A program made the translations under genes and the position numbers. 64,000 nucleotides of DNA from Asticcacaulis sp. SL142 (GTDB taxonomy: Bacteria > Pseudomonadota > Alphaproteobacteria > Caulobacterales > Caulobacteraceae), in the NCBI RefSeq assembly GCF_026625745.1, contig NZ_CP113061.1, forward strand, positions 1,885,501 through 1,949,500. Direction: 5' to 3'. The notes under the pieces are model-generated. The model ran no database searches. It saw only the letters and a program-made list of their open reading frames with translations, and had not been told where the DNA came from. The first letter of the stretch is position 1, and every line of letters begins with the position of its first letter. Below are positions 21,414 through 29,673 of this stretch, piece by piece.

Positions 21414-22460
21414 GTGCCCATCAGGGGTGTTAAGGTAATCGACCGCCCCGCGCTTAACGGACAGGATTTCATGCCGGATCTAAAAGACTATCGTGACGTT
21501 ACACCGGCCCTGTTCAGCCAGATTCGGCGTGAAGCGGCCCCGGCCGTGCTTAGGGCGCAGGTCGCGCACTGGCCCGCCGTGCATATGGCGCAACGCTCAG
21601 ATGAAGCCGTTATTGACTATATAAACGGCCACGACACCGGCGAACCCGCCGGGGTCTATGTGGCCCCACCGCAGGCGCACGGGCGGCTGTTTTATGGCAT
21701 GGACACTCAGTCCTATAATTTCAGCCACGGTCCAGCCCCCATTCCGCAAATCCTGGCTGAAATTCTGAAGGCACGCGACAATCCTCACCCGCAGGGCATC
21801 AGCCTTCAGTCCGCGATCATCTCAAAGCACATGCCGGGCTTTGGCGTGGAAAACCACCTCGACATCCTGCCGAACGTGGAGCCGCGCATCTGGATCGGTA
21901 ACGGCGTGGTGACGCGGGCACATAACGATCTCAATTATAATGTCGCCTGCGTGGTGGCGGGCCAGCGCCGCTTTCACCTGTTTCCGCCGGAACAGGTGGT
22001 CAATCTCTATCCCGGCCCGTTCGACCGCACCATTGGCGGCGTGCCGGTCAGCATGGTCGATATCGAAAATCCCGACCTGGAGCGCCATCCGCGCTTTGCC
22101 GAGGCTCAGGCGCAGATGACCACGGTTGAGCTTGAGCCGGGCGATGCGCTCTATATACCTTACGGCTGGTGGCATCAGGTTCATTCGCTGAGCCCGGTCA
22201 ATGTCATGGTCAATTACTGGTGGAACGAGGCCACTCAGCCCGCCGCTCCCTATGAGGCGCTATATCATGCCATGCTGGCTATACGCGACCTGCCGGAGGA
22301 TCAGCGCGGCCTGTGGAAGGCTATGTTCGACTACTACATCTTCGGCAGTCATGGTGACCCGACCGCCCATCTGCGCCCCCATGACAAGGGCGTGTTAGGC
22401 GATCTGACGCCCGGCCTGATCCGCCGGTTAAAGACGGCCATAGTCCGGGCGCTATCTTAG
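21414..22460 (+). CDS. Cupin-like (JmjC-type) domain protein
   Basis: A 348-residue protein of the cupin_8/JmjC-like group, predicted Fe(II)/2-oxoglutarate oxygenases or fold relatives. Typical N-terminal features are PAVLRAQVAHWPAV. The metal site is visible as H-N-D in TRAHNDLNYN, with the second histidine in IPYGWWHQVHSL after the turn LEPGDALYIP. The frame begins with GTG at 21414; the ATG at 21471 (MPDLKDYRDVTP) is an equally reasonable start. In Caulobacterales and sphingomonads these proteins commonly sit with TonB receptors, SapC-like proteins and flavin-dependent tryptophan halogenases, and here the gene is divergent from a TonB receptor. No halogenase gene is present in this window. 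Biological role unknown. Confidence 0.87.
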   Translation: MPIRGVKVIDRPALNGQDFMPDLKDYRDVTPALFSQIRREAAPAVLRAQVAHWPAVHMAQRSDEAVIDYINGHDTGEPAGVYVAPPQAHGRLFYGMDTQSYNFSHGPAPIPQILAEILKARDNPHPQGISLQSAIISKHMPGFGVENHLDILPNVEPRIWIGNGVVTRAHNDLNYNVACVVAGQRRFHLFPPEQVVNLYPGPFDRTIGGVPVSMVDIENPDLERHPRFAEAQAQMTTVELEPGDALYIPYGWWHQVHSLSPVNVMVNYWWNEATQPAAPYEALYHAMLAIRDLPEDQRGLWKAMFDYYIFGSHGDPTAHLRPHDKGVLGDLTPGLIRRLKTAIVRALS

Positions 22461-22463
22461 TCT

Positions 22464-22703
22464 CTACCTGCGACGATCCGACCACAGAAGGCCGAACAGA
22501 CGCAGCAACACACCTGCGGTCAGAATACCGGCACCGATTTCCGCCTGCGCCTGATAGCGCCCAAAGTGACCCGACATATCATAGGTGTCGGACGGCAATT
22601 GCCCCGCGCTCACGAAAACCGCCAGCAATATGCCGACCGGCGCGATCATCAGGGCCGAACCCAGGATCATAGTGGTGCGAGCCGAAAATTTAAAGCGAGC
22701 CAT
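22464..22703 (-). CDS. Small two-helix membrane protein
   Basis: A 79-residue hypothetical protein with two predicted membrane segments (TTMILGSALMIAPVGILLAV and IGAGILTAGVLLRLFGLLW) separated by a short polar loop containing YDMSGHFGRY. I do not recognise a family. The ATG at 22703 has only a modest purine stretch before it; a GTG at 22751 would add 16 residues. It converges with the cupin-like gene, leaving three bases between the stops, and lies upstream of and divergent from the TetR gene, whose operators are 210 bases away. It could be a TetR target. Confidence 0.55.
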   Translation of the reverse strand: MARFKFSARTTMILGSALMIAPVGILLAVFVSAGQLPSDTYDMSGHFGRYQAQAEIGAGILTAGVLLRLFGLLWSDRRR

Positions 22704-22787
22704 GTGTTTGCTCTTTGAAACCTGAATATCCCCACGCGGTGCCGCGCGCACGGTAAGCCGGACGTTTCTGTATTGGGGTCATGGCTT

Positions 22788-22818
22788 CGGGCGGCAGCCA
22801 TTGGCAAACTGCCGCCCG
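22788..22818. other. GC-rich hairpin
   Basis: A perfect 10-bp stem CGGGCGGCAG/CTGCCGCCCG encloses 11 bases. It has no T-tract on either strand, so a terminator call is not supported. Confidence 0.4.
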
Positions 22819-22914
22819 CCCCCGATCTGCCCCGCTAACCTCAATAGGATTATGCGGGCCACCCCATAGGCAGAAACATGAATGGACGCTTTAACACGGG
22901 GATACAATGTGTTA

Positions 22915-22986
22915 TGAACGCCGTTCACGAACAGATATGTACAATATATTTGAACATTGTTCAATAGATATTTTGAACAATGTTCA
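22915..22986. promoter_or_regulatory. Three palindromic TetR operators
   Basis: Three 13-bp palindromes of form TGAAC-N3-GTTCA: TGAACGCCGTTCA (22915-22927), TGAACATTGTTCA (22951-22963) and TGAACAATGTTCA (22974-22986). The last two also form a larger 14-bp inverted repeat with an 8-base spacer. They end 19 bases before the TetR start codon, which points to autorepression. Confidence 0.8.
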
Positions 22987-23005
22987 TTTTTATCAGGATG
23001 CGCTC

Positions 23006-23638
23006 ATGCCGCCCGCTGCCCATACCGCCCCAACCCCGTCCACAGCGACCACAGTCCGCCGTCAGGCTCAGCTAGACGCCCTGATCGATTCCGCCGAAAA
23101 GCGCATTGCCGCTGAGGGCATAGACAGCCTCAAGGCCCGCGATCTGGCCGCCGATGTCGGTATTGCTCTGGGCGGGCTATATAATCTGGTCGAAGATATG
23201 GAGATGCTGTATCTGCGGGCAGCCCAGCGCACCATGATCCGCCTTGATCAGGCCCTGACGGAGGCCGCCGGATCCACCATGGTCACCCCGGAAGACGCTG
23301 TGGCGCGGCTTGAGGCCGTTGCCCATGCCTATTACCGGTTTGCGCGCAGCAATCTGCTGCTATGGCGCGCCCTGTTCGAGATGCGATTGAAAAGTCGCCC
23401 CCTGCCCGAATGGAACATCAGCGCGCAACTGGGCCTGTTTGGTCATGTCGCCGCCCCACTTAAGCGTCTGATGCCGGATGCCGACGATATGGCCGTGACC
23501 GTTACCGCCCGCACCTTGTTTTCAGCGGTCCACGGCATCGTGGTCATTGCGTTGGAGGAACGCATCATCGCCATCCCCAGCCACGCTGTCGAAGACCAGA
23601 TAAGCTGGCTGATGCGCGCCACCTGCAAAAGCCTGTGA
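23006..23638 (+). CDS. TetR family transcriptional regulator
   Basis: A 210-residue regulator. The N-terminal helix-turn-helix is clear (AEGIDSLKARDLAADVGIALGGLYNLVEDMEML), followed by a ligand-binding domain resembling the WHG-type TetR C-terminus (YRFARSNLLLWRALFEMR, FSAVHGIVVIALEE). The ATG at 23006 is chosen; an in-frame start at 22907 would put the operators inside the gene. Three palindromic operators immediately upstream indicate autoregulation. The stop codon is two bases before the ATG of the decayed DUF6445 gene, so the two were once a coupled pair. The effector is unknown; siblings with this C-terminal type often respond to small hydrophobic compounds. Confidence 0.88.
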   Translation: MPPAAHTAPTPSTATTVRRQAQLDALIDSAEKRIAAEGIDSLKARDLAADVGIALGGLYNLVEDMEMLYLRAAQRTMIRLDQALTEAAGSTMVTPEDAVARLEAVAHAYYRFARSNLLLWRALFEMRLKSRPLPEWNISAQLGLFGHVAAPLKRLMPDADDMAVTVTARTLFSAVHGIVVIALEERIIAIPSHAVEDQISWLMRATCKSL

Positions 23639-23640
23639 TT

Positions 23641-24346
23641 ATGACAACGCCTGATTTTACGCCCGAATTCAATCCGGCGGCGCGCCTTGAGGCCCGTCAC
23701 ATCGGCCGCGAGCGACAGCCCCTGCTGATTATCGATAATGTGCTGAAAAACCCGCAGGGTGTTCTGGCACTGGCCACCCAAAGCCCGTTCACCCGGCCCG
23801 ACAACTCTGCCTATCCGGGGCTGAACGCACCCATGCCGGAGGCTTACGGTCAGGCCCTGGCCATGGCCCTGCAACCCATTCTGCATCAGGGGTTTGGATT
23901 GCCCAAATCGGCCCCCCTGCAATTCCATAGCTTTATGGCGCTGGCGACCCTGGCCGCCTCATAACTCAAACCCTATCAGCGCATCCCGCACTTCGATTCG
24001 ACTGATCCGTTCCGGCTGGCGGTTGTGCATTATTTTTGCGATGGCCCTCACGGCGGAACCGGCTTTTTCCGACAGCGCGCCACCGGCTTTGAAACGGTGA
24101 GCCCAAATTCAGATGAGCCCGTTCGACCAGCACGCCGCAGACGACCTGAGACGTGGCGTGCCCGATCATTATACCAGCGCCCAAACCCCGGCCTATGAGA
24201 TGATTGCCGCCGTCGACGCCGCCTTTGATCGCCTGATTGTCTATCGCAATAATTGCCTGCACTCGGCCCTGCTCGGCGGCAGCCCATTGACCGATGATCC
24301 GCGCACCGGGCGCCTTACGGTCAATACTTTTATTTCACCCGCCTGA
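23641..24346 (+). pseudogene. Decayed DUF6445 family gene
   Basis: Remnant of a DUF6445-type gene, a family found beside tryptophan halogenase and TonB receptor genes in Caulobacterales. The 5' part (TPDFTPEFNPAARLEARHIG, LLIIDNVLKNPQGVLALA) is intact until an in-frame TAA at 23962-23964; a single change from CAA would explain it. The same frame continues beyond it as LKPYQRIPHFDSTDPFRL and HYFCDGPHGGTGFFRQR. Near 24105-24115 the frame shifts again, and the C-terminal part resumes as AAVDAAFDRLIVYRN and DDPRTGRLTVNTF up to 24346. Two independent lesions make real decay more likely than a read error. It follows the TetR gene by two bases. Confidence 0.8.
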
Positions 24347-24380
24347 TGCATCATCGCAAAATCAAGCAAGCGTAATTACA

Positions 24381-24400
24381 TTTTGACACATTTGTCAAAA
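24381..24400. promoter_or_regulatory. Palindrome TTTTGACA-N4-TGTCAAAA
   Basis: Perfect 8-bp arms with a CATT centre. A related site, TTTGACA-ACGC-TGTCAAA, lies at 24714-24731, and the two flank the structured region. The arms contain the -35-like TTGACA, so an operator overlapping a promoter is plausible. Regulator unknown. Confidence 0.5.
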
Positions 24401-24456
24401 TATTCGCGGCGGGCTTATTTTGATATTCAATTAATGCCGAAAACAGGCTTTTGGGT

Positions 24457-24572
24457 ACAAAAAGTAAGGGCCTGTCTGAGGGGGATAATCTCTGACAGGC
24501 CCTTCTTTGTTATGCAGGCGTTTCCTCCCCGAAACGCCGGGAACCGACTTTCCTCTTCGGGGGAAAGTTCCG
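24457..24572 (-). ncRNA. Candidate structured small RNA (three hairpins)
   Basis: The 389-base gap 24347-24735 has no convincing gene but holds three stacked hairpins: an 11-bp stem 24466-24476/24494-24504 (AAGGGCCTGTC), an 8-bp stem 24517-24524/24531-24538 (GGCGTTTC, loop CTCCCC on the plus strand) and a bulged stem 24540-24553/24562-24571. Read on the minus strand the last hairpin is followed by ACTTTTTG, as in a rho-independent terminator, so I favour a minus-strand RNA of about 115-150 bases starting near 24600. A plus-strand RNA with a C-rich loop cannot be excluded, and the first hairpin may instead be a bidirectional terminator. No known family was recognised. It lies downstream of the hisS stop. 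Confidence 0.45.
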
Positions 24573-24713
24573 TTCTCTTGAGACCGACAAAACAGTTTTT
24601 CGGCGACGGTGTCAATAGATTTTATAACATTATGTCAAAAATAAAGTGGCCTTTTCAGGCCTGCGACATAATTACAACGCGTAACATCGTTACGCAGTGA
24701 ATACTGCGCAGCA

Positions 24714-24731
24714 TTTGACAACGCTGTCAAA
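24714..24731. promoter_or_regulatory. Palindrome TTTGACA-N4-TGTCAAA
   Basis: Perfect 7-bp arms with an ACGC centre, five bases beyond the hisS stop. Partner of the site at 24381. Another palindrome, GCGTAAC-ATC-GTTACGC, lies at 24679-24695. Confidence 0.45.
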
Positions 24732-24735
24732 GAAT

Positions 24736-26220
24736 TTACGAAGATTTAATAATGGTTTTCAAATGGTTAATGGCGTCCTGACGCGGCAGGGTGACCTGCC
24801 CCGGACGCCCCTCGCGCCAGGCTTTGTTATCTGAAATTTCCGCAGCCATTTCGCGCCCAAGATCAAGATCTTTGATGGTAACCGTACCATTAGCCAACTC
24901 GTCGCCGCCAATCATGGCAACCGCCGGGGATAAGCGCCGGTCAGCATATTTCATCTGCGCCTTCATGCCCGACCGGCCCAGATAAACTTCCGCCGGAATG
25001 CCTGCCGCGCGGATTTCTGACGCCAGTTTGAAATATTCGCCCATGTCCGAATCAGAAAAGGCAATGATCACCACCGGCCCGCGCACAGGGGCGGCTTTCC
25101 CGCCTTCGGTCAGAGCCAGAGCCGCCGCCAGACGCGACACACCGAACGAGAATCCGGTCGCAGGAACCTTCTCGCCGGTAAAGCGGGCCACCAGATCGTC
25201 GTAGCGACCACCGCCACCGACCGAGCCGAATTTAACCAGTTCACCCTTTTCATCGCGGGTTTCCAGCAACAGTTCGGCTTCGAATACCGCACCGGTGTAA
25301 TATTCCAGACCGCGCACAATCGACGGATCGAAGATGGCATCCGCTTCGCTGACACCTAAACCGTTCAGGGTCGCCCCAATGCGGCTGAGATCATCCAGCC
25401 CGGCCATACCTTCGGGTGAATTGGCCAGAACGGCCGCCAGTCGATCCAGCACCACGGAACGCTCCGCGTTACCCGCCGCCACGAAAGCCAGCACCGCGGC
25501 GATGGCAGCATCGCTTAGGTTAGCGCCCTTAGTGAAGTCGCCTGACTCATCCTTGCGCCCACCGCCCAGCAGCAGTTCAACGCCGGTCATCCCTAGCCGG
25601 TCGAGCTTATCAATAGCGCGCAACACACCCATCTGTTGCCCCGCATCAACCACGCCCAGACTGGTCAGCAGGCCGTTCAGCAGCTTACGATTATTGATCT
25701 TAAGCACCGTCGATCCGGCGGGCAGACCGGCGGCCTTGAAACCGGCCACGGCCAGAGCGATGATTTCAGCATCGGCTTCGGGGCGATCAGTACCTACGGT
25801 ATCGGCATCGCACTGCACAAACTCACGCAGACGGCCCGGCCCCGGCTTTTCATTGCGCCACACCGGCCCGAAGGCATAGCGGCGGAAGGGCTTGGGCAGG
25901 CTGTCCCAATTTTGAGCGGCAAAGCGTGCCAGCGGGGCTGTGTGGTCATAGCGCAGCGCCATCCACTGCTCATCATCATCCTCAACCGCGAACACGCCGA
26001 CATTGGGACGGTCGGCGTCGGGCAGGAATTTACCCAAGGCATCGGCATATTCAAAGGCCGAGGTTTGCAGGGCCTCAAAGCCAAAATCCTCATAGACCTT
26101 AGACACCGCCGTGATCAGACGACGCTCGGCCGCAATCTGGGATGCGCGCTTATCAGCAAACCCACGCGGGGCGCGGGCTTCAGGACGGAAATCTTTGGTG
26201 TTGGGGGCGTTATCGGTCAT
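24736..26220 (-). CDS. hisS: Histidyl-tRNA synthetase
   Basis: Cytoplasmic class II aminoacyl-tRNA synthetase that charges tRNA-His; 494 residues. Motif 2 is seen in FGPVWRNEKPGPGRLREF with the adjacent QCDADT, the histidine-specific motif in VRGLEYYTGAVFEAEL and motif 3-like glycine-rich GSVGGGGRYDDLV. The C-terminal anticodon-binding domain starts near PVVIIAFSDSDMGEYFKLA. The start is the ATG at 26220 (MTDNAPNTKDF); the frame continues upstream to 26331, but that extension is not family-like. The gene stands alone, divergent from the efflux operon, with 273 bases between the two. Confidence 0.96.
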   Translation of the reverse strand: MTDNAPNTKDFRPEARAPRGFADKRASQIAAERRLITAVSKVYEDFGFEALQTSAFEYADALGKFLPDADRPNVGVFAVEDDDEQWMALRYDHTAPLARFAAQNWDSLPKPFRRYAFGPVWRNEKPGPGRLREFVQCDADTVGTDRPEADAEIIALAVAGFKAAGLPAGSTVLKINNRKLLNGLLTSLGVVDAGQQMGVLRAIDKLDRLGMTGVELLLGGGRKDESGDFTKGANLSDAAIAAVLAFVAAGNAERSVVLDRLAAVLANSPEGMAGLDDLSRIGATLNGLGVSEADAIFDPSIVRGLEYYTGAVFEAELLLETRDEKGELVKFGSVGGGGRYDDLVARFTGEKVPATGFSFGVSRLAAALALTEGGKAAPVRGPVVIIAFSDSDMGEYFKLASEIRAAGIPAEVYLGRSGMKAQMKYADRRLSPAVAMIGGDELANGTVTIKDLDLGREMAAEISDNKAWREGRPGQVTLPRQDAINHLKTIIKSS

Positions 26221-26493
26221 GGTGTGGCGATAGAACATCCGGCCCCAAGAGACAAGTTTTTTCAAACCCCTGTCTGAGGCATCGCCATAATAACTATCGT
26301 CAAACGTGCGGTTTGTAAAATCAACCGACATAAGCTGAGCGTATTCGCGTGTTAAGTCGCTTAACGAAACCTGCCGTGGCGGGCGGAACTTATAATGGCA
26401 ACCTTACAAAACGCGGCCTATCCATAGTTCCTAAAAAACTGAAGTGTGTGCGCCCGTTGCCTTACGGGGGCCGTCTAATGAGGCAATAGACTT

Positions 26494-27702
26494 ATGGCGT
26501 CGAAATTTTTCCGTAAAGACAACAAAGCCCTGATGATCGGGCTTGGGGTTTTGGTTCTGGTTATGGCTGGATGGGGCCTTAAGGCTGCTTTCTTTTCAAA
26601 GCCCAAGGCCGCACCGGTCATATCGGCCCCGGCCCAGATGGGAGACATCGAAAAGACGGTACTGGCGACCGGATCGCTGGAGCCCTACACCCTGGTCAGC
26701 GTCGGGGCCCAGACCTCCGGGCGGGTGACTTCCCTTAAGGTTGAACTGGGGGATCAGGTTAAAAAAGGCGCCCTGATTGCCGAGATTGATTCGGCCACCC
26801 AAAACAACGCCCTGCAAACGGCGCTAGCCAATATCAACAATGTCCGCGCCCAGCGCGCCGAAGGTGAAGCGCGGTTAGCCGCTGCCAAACTCAACTATGA
26901 CCGTCAGGCCACGCTTTATAAGGCCGATGCGGGCTCGAAAGCCGATTTCGAGACGGCCGAGACCGAATATAAAAGCGCTCAGGCCAGCCTGAAAGCCATC
27001 GACGCCCAGATCGCCTCGGCGGAAGTGTCGCGCAACACCGCCGAAGTTAATCTCGGCTATACCCGTATCACCGCCCCGATTGACGGCACCGTTCTGGCCA
27101 TCGTCACTAAGGAAGGCCAGACCATCAACGCCAACCAGACGACTCCGACCATCGTTAAAATGGGCCAGCTCGACCGCATGACCATAAAGGCCGAAATTTC
27201 CGAGGCCGATGTCATCAATGTCCGCGAAGGTATGGAGGTCTATTTCACCACCCTGGGCGATTCGCGCAGGCGCTATAAGGCCACGCTGCGCTCGATCGCA
27301 CCTGCGCCGGATTCGATCAAGGAAAGCGACAGCGTCGATACCTCGACCGCCTCCAACGCCATCTATTATTACGGCATTTTTGATGTCGATAATGCCGACG
27401 GGGCCCTGCGCACCTTCATGACCGCCAATGTCACCATCGTGCTCGGCAGTGCCAAGAACGTCCTGACCATCCCGTCAACCGCACTAGGCAAACCTGACCG
27501 TGACGGCAATTACACCGTGCAGGTTCTGGGGGCCGATGAGAAAATCACGCCGCGTAAGATCACCATCGGGCTCAATGACGGTAATAATGTCGAGGTCAAG
27601 TCGGGCCTGAAAGCCGGAGAAAAGGTCGTGACCGCGCAAGCTGCCTCCGGCCCCAGCGATACCTCACAACGCATGCGGCGCGGCCCGCAGGGCGGACTGT
27701 AA
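26494..27702 (+). CDS. MacA-like periplasmic adaptor of an ABC efflux pump
   Basis: A 402-residue HlyD/MacA-type adaptor that links the inner-membrane ABC transporter to the outer-membrane channel. An N-terminal membrane anchor (MIGLGVLVLVMAGWGLKAAF) is followed by the first lipoyl half (VLATGSLEPYTLVSVGAQTSG), a long alpha-hairpin (about residues 105-190, rich in alanine, glutamate and glutamine), the second lipoyl half (LGYTRITAPIDGTVLAIV) and beta-barrel and membrane-proximal domains. It is the first gene of a macA-macB-tolC-type operon; macB starts 12 bases downstream. The MacAB name fits the domain architecture, but the substrate (macrolide, peptide or lipid) cannot be told from sequence. 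Confidence 0.9.
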   Translation: MASKFFRKDNKALMIGLGVLVLVMAGWGLKAAFFSKPKAAPVISAPAQMGDIEKTVLATGSLEPYTLVSVGAQTSGRVTSLKVELGDQVKKGALIAEIDSATQNNALQTALANINNVRAQRAEGEARLAAAKLNYDRQATLYKADAGSKADFETAETEYKSAQASLKAIDAQIASAEVSRNTAEVNLGYTRITAPIDGTVLAIVTKEGQTINANQTTPTIVKMGQLDRMTIKAEISEADVINVREGMEVYFTTLGDSRRRYKATLRSIAPAPDSIKESDSVDTSTASNAIYYYGIFDVDNADGALRTFMTANVTIVLGSAKNVLTIPSTALGKPDRDGNYTVQVLGADEKITPRKITIGLNDGNNVEVKSGLKAGEKVVTAQAASGPSDTSQRMRRGPQGGL

Positions 27703-27714
27703 AGGGCGCTGATC

Positions 27715-29670
27715 ATGAAACCGCCCGTCTTAAAAGTTGAAAAACTCCGGCGCGAATTTCCGGCCGGGGAAGGGACGATCACCGTCCTGAAAGACATCGA
27801 CCTGACCATTGAGGCCGGTGAGATGGTCGCCATTGTCGGCCAATCCGGTTCGGGGAAATCGACCCTTATGAACATACTGGGCTGTCTTGATCGCCCCACC
27901 GCCGGGGTGTACCGGGTCGGCGAGCGCGAAACGGCGGCTCTGGAACCCGATGAACTGGCCGAACTTAGGCGTGAGCATTTTGGCTTTATTTTTCAGCGCT
28001 ATCACCTGCTGGGGGATTTGAGCGCGCTCGGTAATGTCGAAGTACCATCGATCTATGCCGGTGTGCCGGTCGAGGCCCGCAAAGACCGCGCCCGTTCTTT
28101 GCTGGAACGGCTGGGATTAGGCGACCGCACCCAGCACCGGCCCGGACAGTTATCGGGTGGCCAGCAGCAGCGCGTATCGATTGCCCGCGCCCTGATGAAC
28201 GGCGGTGAGATCGTGCTGGCCGATGAGCCGACCGGCGCGCTCGATACCAAGTCCGGCGAAGAGGTCATGCGCATCCTCAAAGGGCTGCACGCCGATGGCC
28301 ACACGGTCATCATCGTCACCCATGACCGCGACGTGGCCGACCATTGCCAGAGGGTCATTGAAATTCGCGACGGCGAAATCATTGACGACCGGCCCGGTGC
28401 AGGCAAAGGCGAAACCGATCATGAGCCCCTGCCCGCCCTTACCGCGCAAGGCCGTGACGGGATTGGTGCCCTGATCGATAGCTTCCGTGAAGCGTTCCAG
28501 ATGGCGCTGCTGGCTATGAATGCCCACCGCATGCGCACATTTCTGACCATGCTCGGTATCATCATCGGCATTGCCTCCGTGGTGTGCGTGGTCGCACTTG
28601 GCACCGGATCACGCCAAAAGGTGCTGGAGCAAATCTCATCCATTGGCACCAATACGCTGGAGATCATGCCGGGCTCAGGCTTTGGCGACCGAAGGTCGGG
28701 GGCTATCCGCACCCTGGTGGTCGCCGATGCCGATGCGCTGGCACGGCAACCCTATGTCGATAGCGTGACGCCAACCGTGCGATCCTCCGTCACGGTGCGC
28801 TACGGGGCCGTCGCCAATACCGGTCAGGTCAACGGCGTCGGCGCGCAATATTTCCGCGTTAAGGGCGTGGAATTATCGAGCGGCCGCCTGTTCGGGGATG
28901 AGGAAATCGCCACCACCGCTCAGGACGTGGTCATCGATCAGAACACAGTCAATACGCTCAAATTTGCGGGCGATCCGATTGGTGAGGTCATATTGCTGGG
29001 TTCAACGCCAGCCCGCATTATCGGCGTGGTCGAGGCCTCGAGCTCAGGCTTTGGCGGGGGCGGGGATTCGATGAATATCTACATGCCCTATACGGCGGTT
29101 AACGCGCGCATGCTGGGCACCACCACCTTGCGCAGCATTACCGTGCGGGTGAACGATGACACCGAATCCAGCATTGCCGAAGCCGGGGTGACCAACCTGC
29201 TCACCCAGAGGCACGGCACCAAGGATTTCTTCATTATCAACACCGATGAGATCCGCAAAACCATCACCGCCACCACCCAGACCCTAACGGTGCTGATTTC
29301 AGCGATTGCGGTCATCTCCCTGATCGTCGGCGGCATCGGGGTGATGAACATCATGCTGGTGTCGGTCACGGAACGCACGTCGGAAATTGGCGTGCGTATG
29401 GCGGTGGGGGCCCGTCAGCGCGATATATTGCAGCAATTCCTGATCGAGGCGGTTCTGGTCTGCCTGATCGGCGGGGTGCTGGGGATTGTGGTTGCCCTGT
29501 TGTTCGGGGTGATCTTTGCGCAGTTCTCAACCGACTTCCGGCTGGTCTATTCGATGTCATCCATAATTGCGGCCTTTGGCTGCTCCACCCTGATCGGGAT
29601 CATCTTCGGCTTCCTGCCGGCGCGTAACGCCGCGCGGCTTGATCCGGTCGCGGCCTTAGCGAGGGATTAG
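27715..29670 (+). CDS. MacB-like ABC transporter, fused ATPase and permease
   Basis: A 651-residue inner-membrane protein. The N-terminal ATPase has Walker [10 protein letters not shown], signature LSGGQQQR and Walker [14 protein letters not shown], with the H-loop at VTHDRD. Residues about 265-290 form the first membrane helix ([20 protein letters not shown]). The periplasmic MacB_PCD domain (about 300-520) follows, then three FtsX-type helices ([20 protein letters not shown] onwards). The single-chain fusion and four helices match MacB, which works as a mechanotransmission pump with MacA and a TolC-type channel, both encoded here. The stop is three bases before the next start. Confidence 0.93.
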   Translation: MKPPVLKVEKLRREFPAGEGTITVLKDIDLTIEAGEMVAIVGQSGSGKSTLMNILGCLDRPTAGVYRVGERETAALEPDELAELRREHFGFIFQRYHLLGDLSALGNVEVPSIYAGVPVEARKDRARSLLERLGLGDRTQHRPGQLSGGQQQRVSIARALMNGGEIVLADEPTGALDTKSGEEVMRILKGLHADGHTVIIVTHDRDVADHCQRVIEIRDGEIIDDRPGAGKGETDHEPLPALTAQGRDGIGALIDSFREAFQMALLAMNAHRMRTFLTMLGIIIGIASVVCVVALGTGSRQKVLEQISSIGTNTLEIMPGSGFGDRRSGAIRTLVVADADALARQPYVDSVTPTVRSSVTVRYGAVANTGQVNGVGAQYFRVKGVELSSGRLFGDEEIATTAQDVVIDQNTVNTLKFAGDPIGEVILLGSTPARIIGVVEASSSGFGGGGDSMNIYMPYTAVNARMLGTTTLRSITVRVNDDTESSIAEAGVTNLLTQRHGTKDFFIINTDEIRKTITATTQTLTVLISAIAVISLIVGGIGVMNIMLVSVTERTSEIGVRMAVGARQRDILQQFLIEAVLVCLIGGVLGIVVALLFGVIFAQFSTDFRLVYSMSSIIAAFGCSTLIGIIFGFLPARNAARLDPVAALARD

Positions 29671-29673
29671 ACT

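Noticed and set aside
24383-24700. 105-codon frame across the hairpin region
   Set aside because: No ribosome site; it spans palindromes and stable hairpins and its translation shows no family features.
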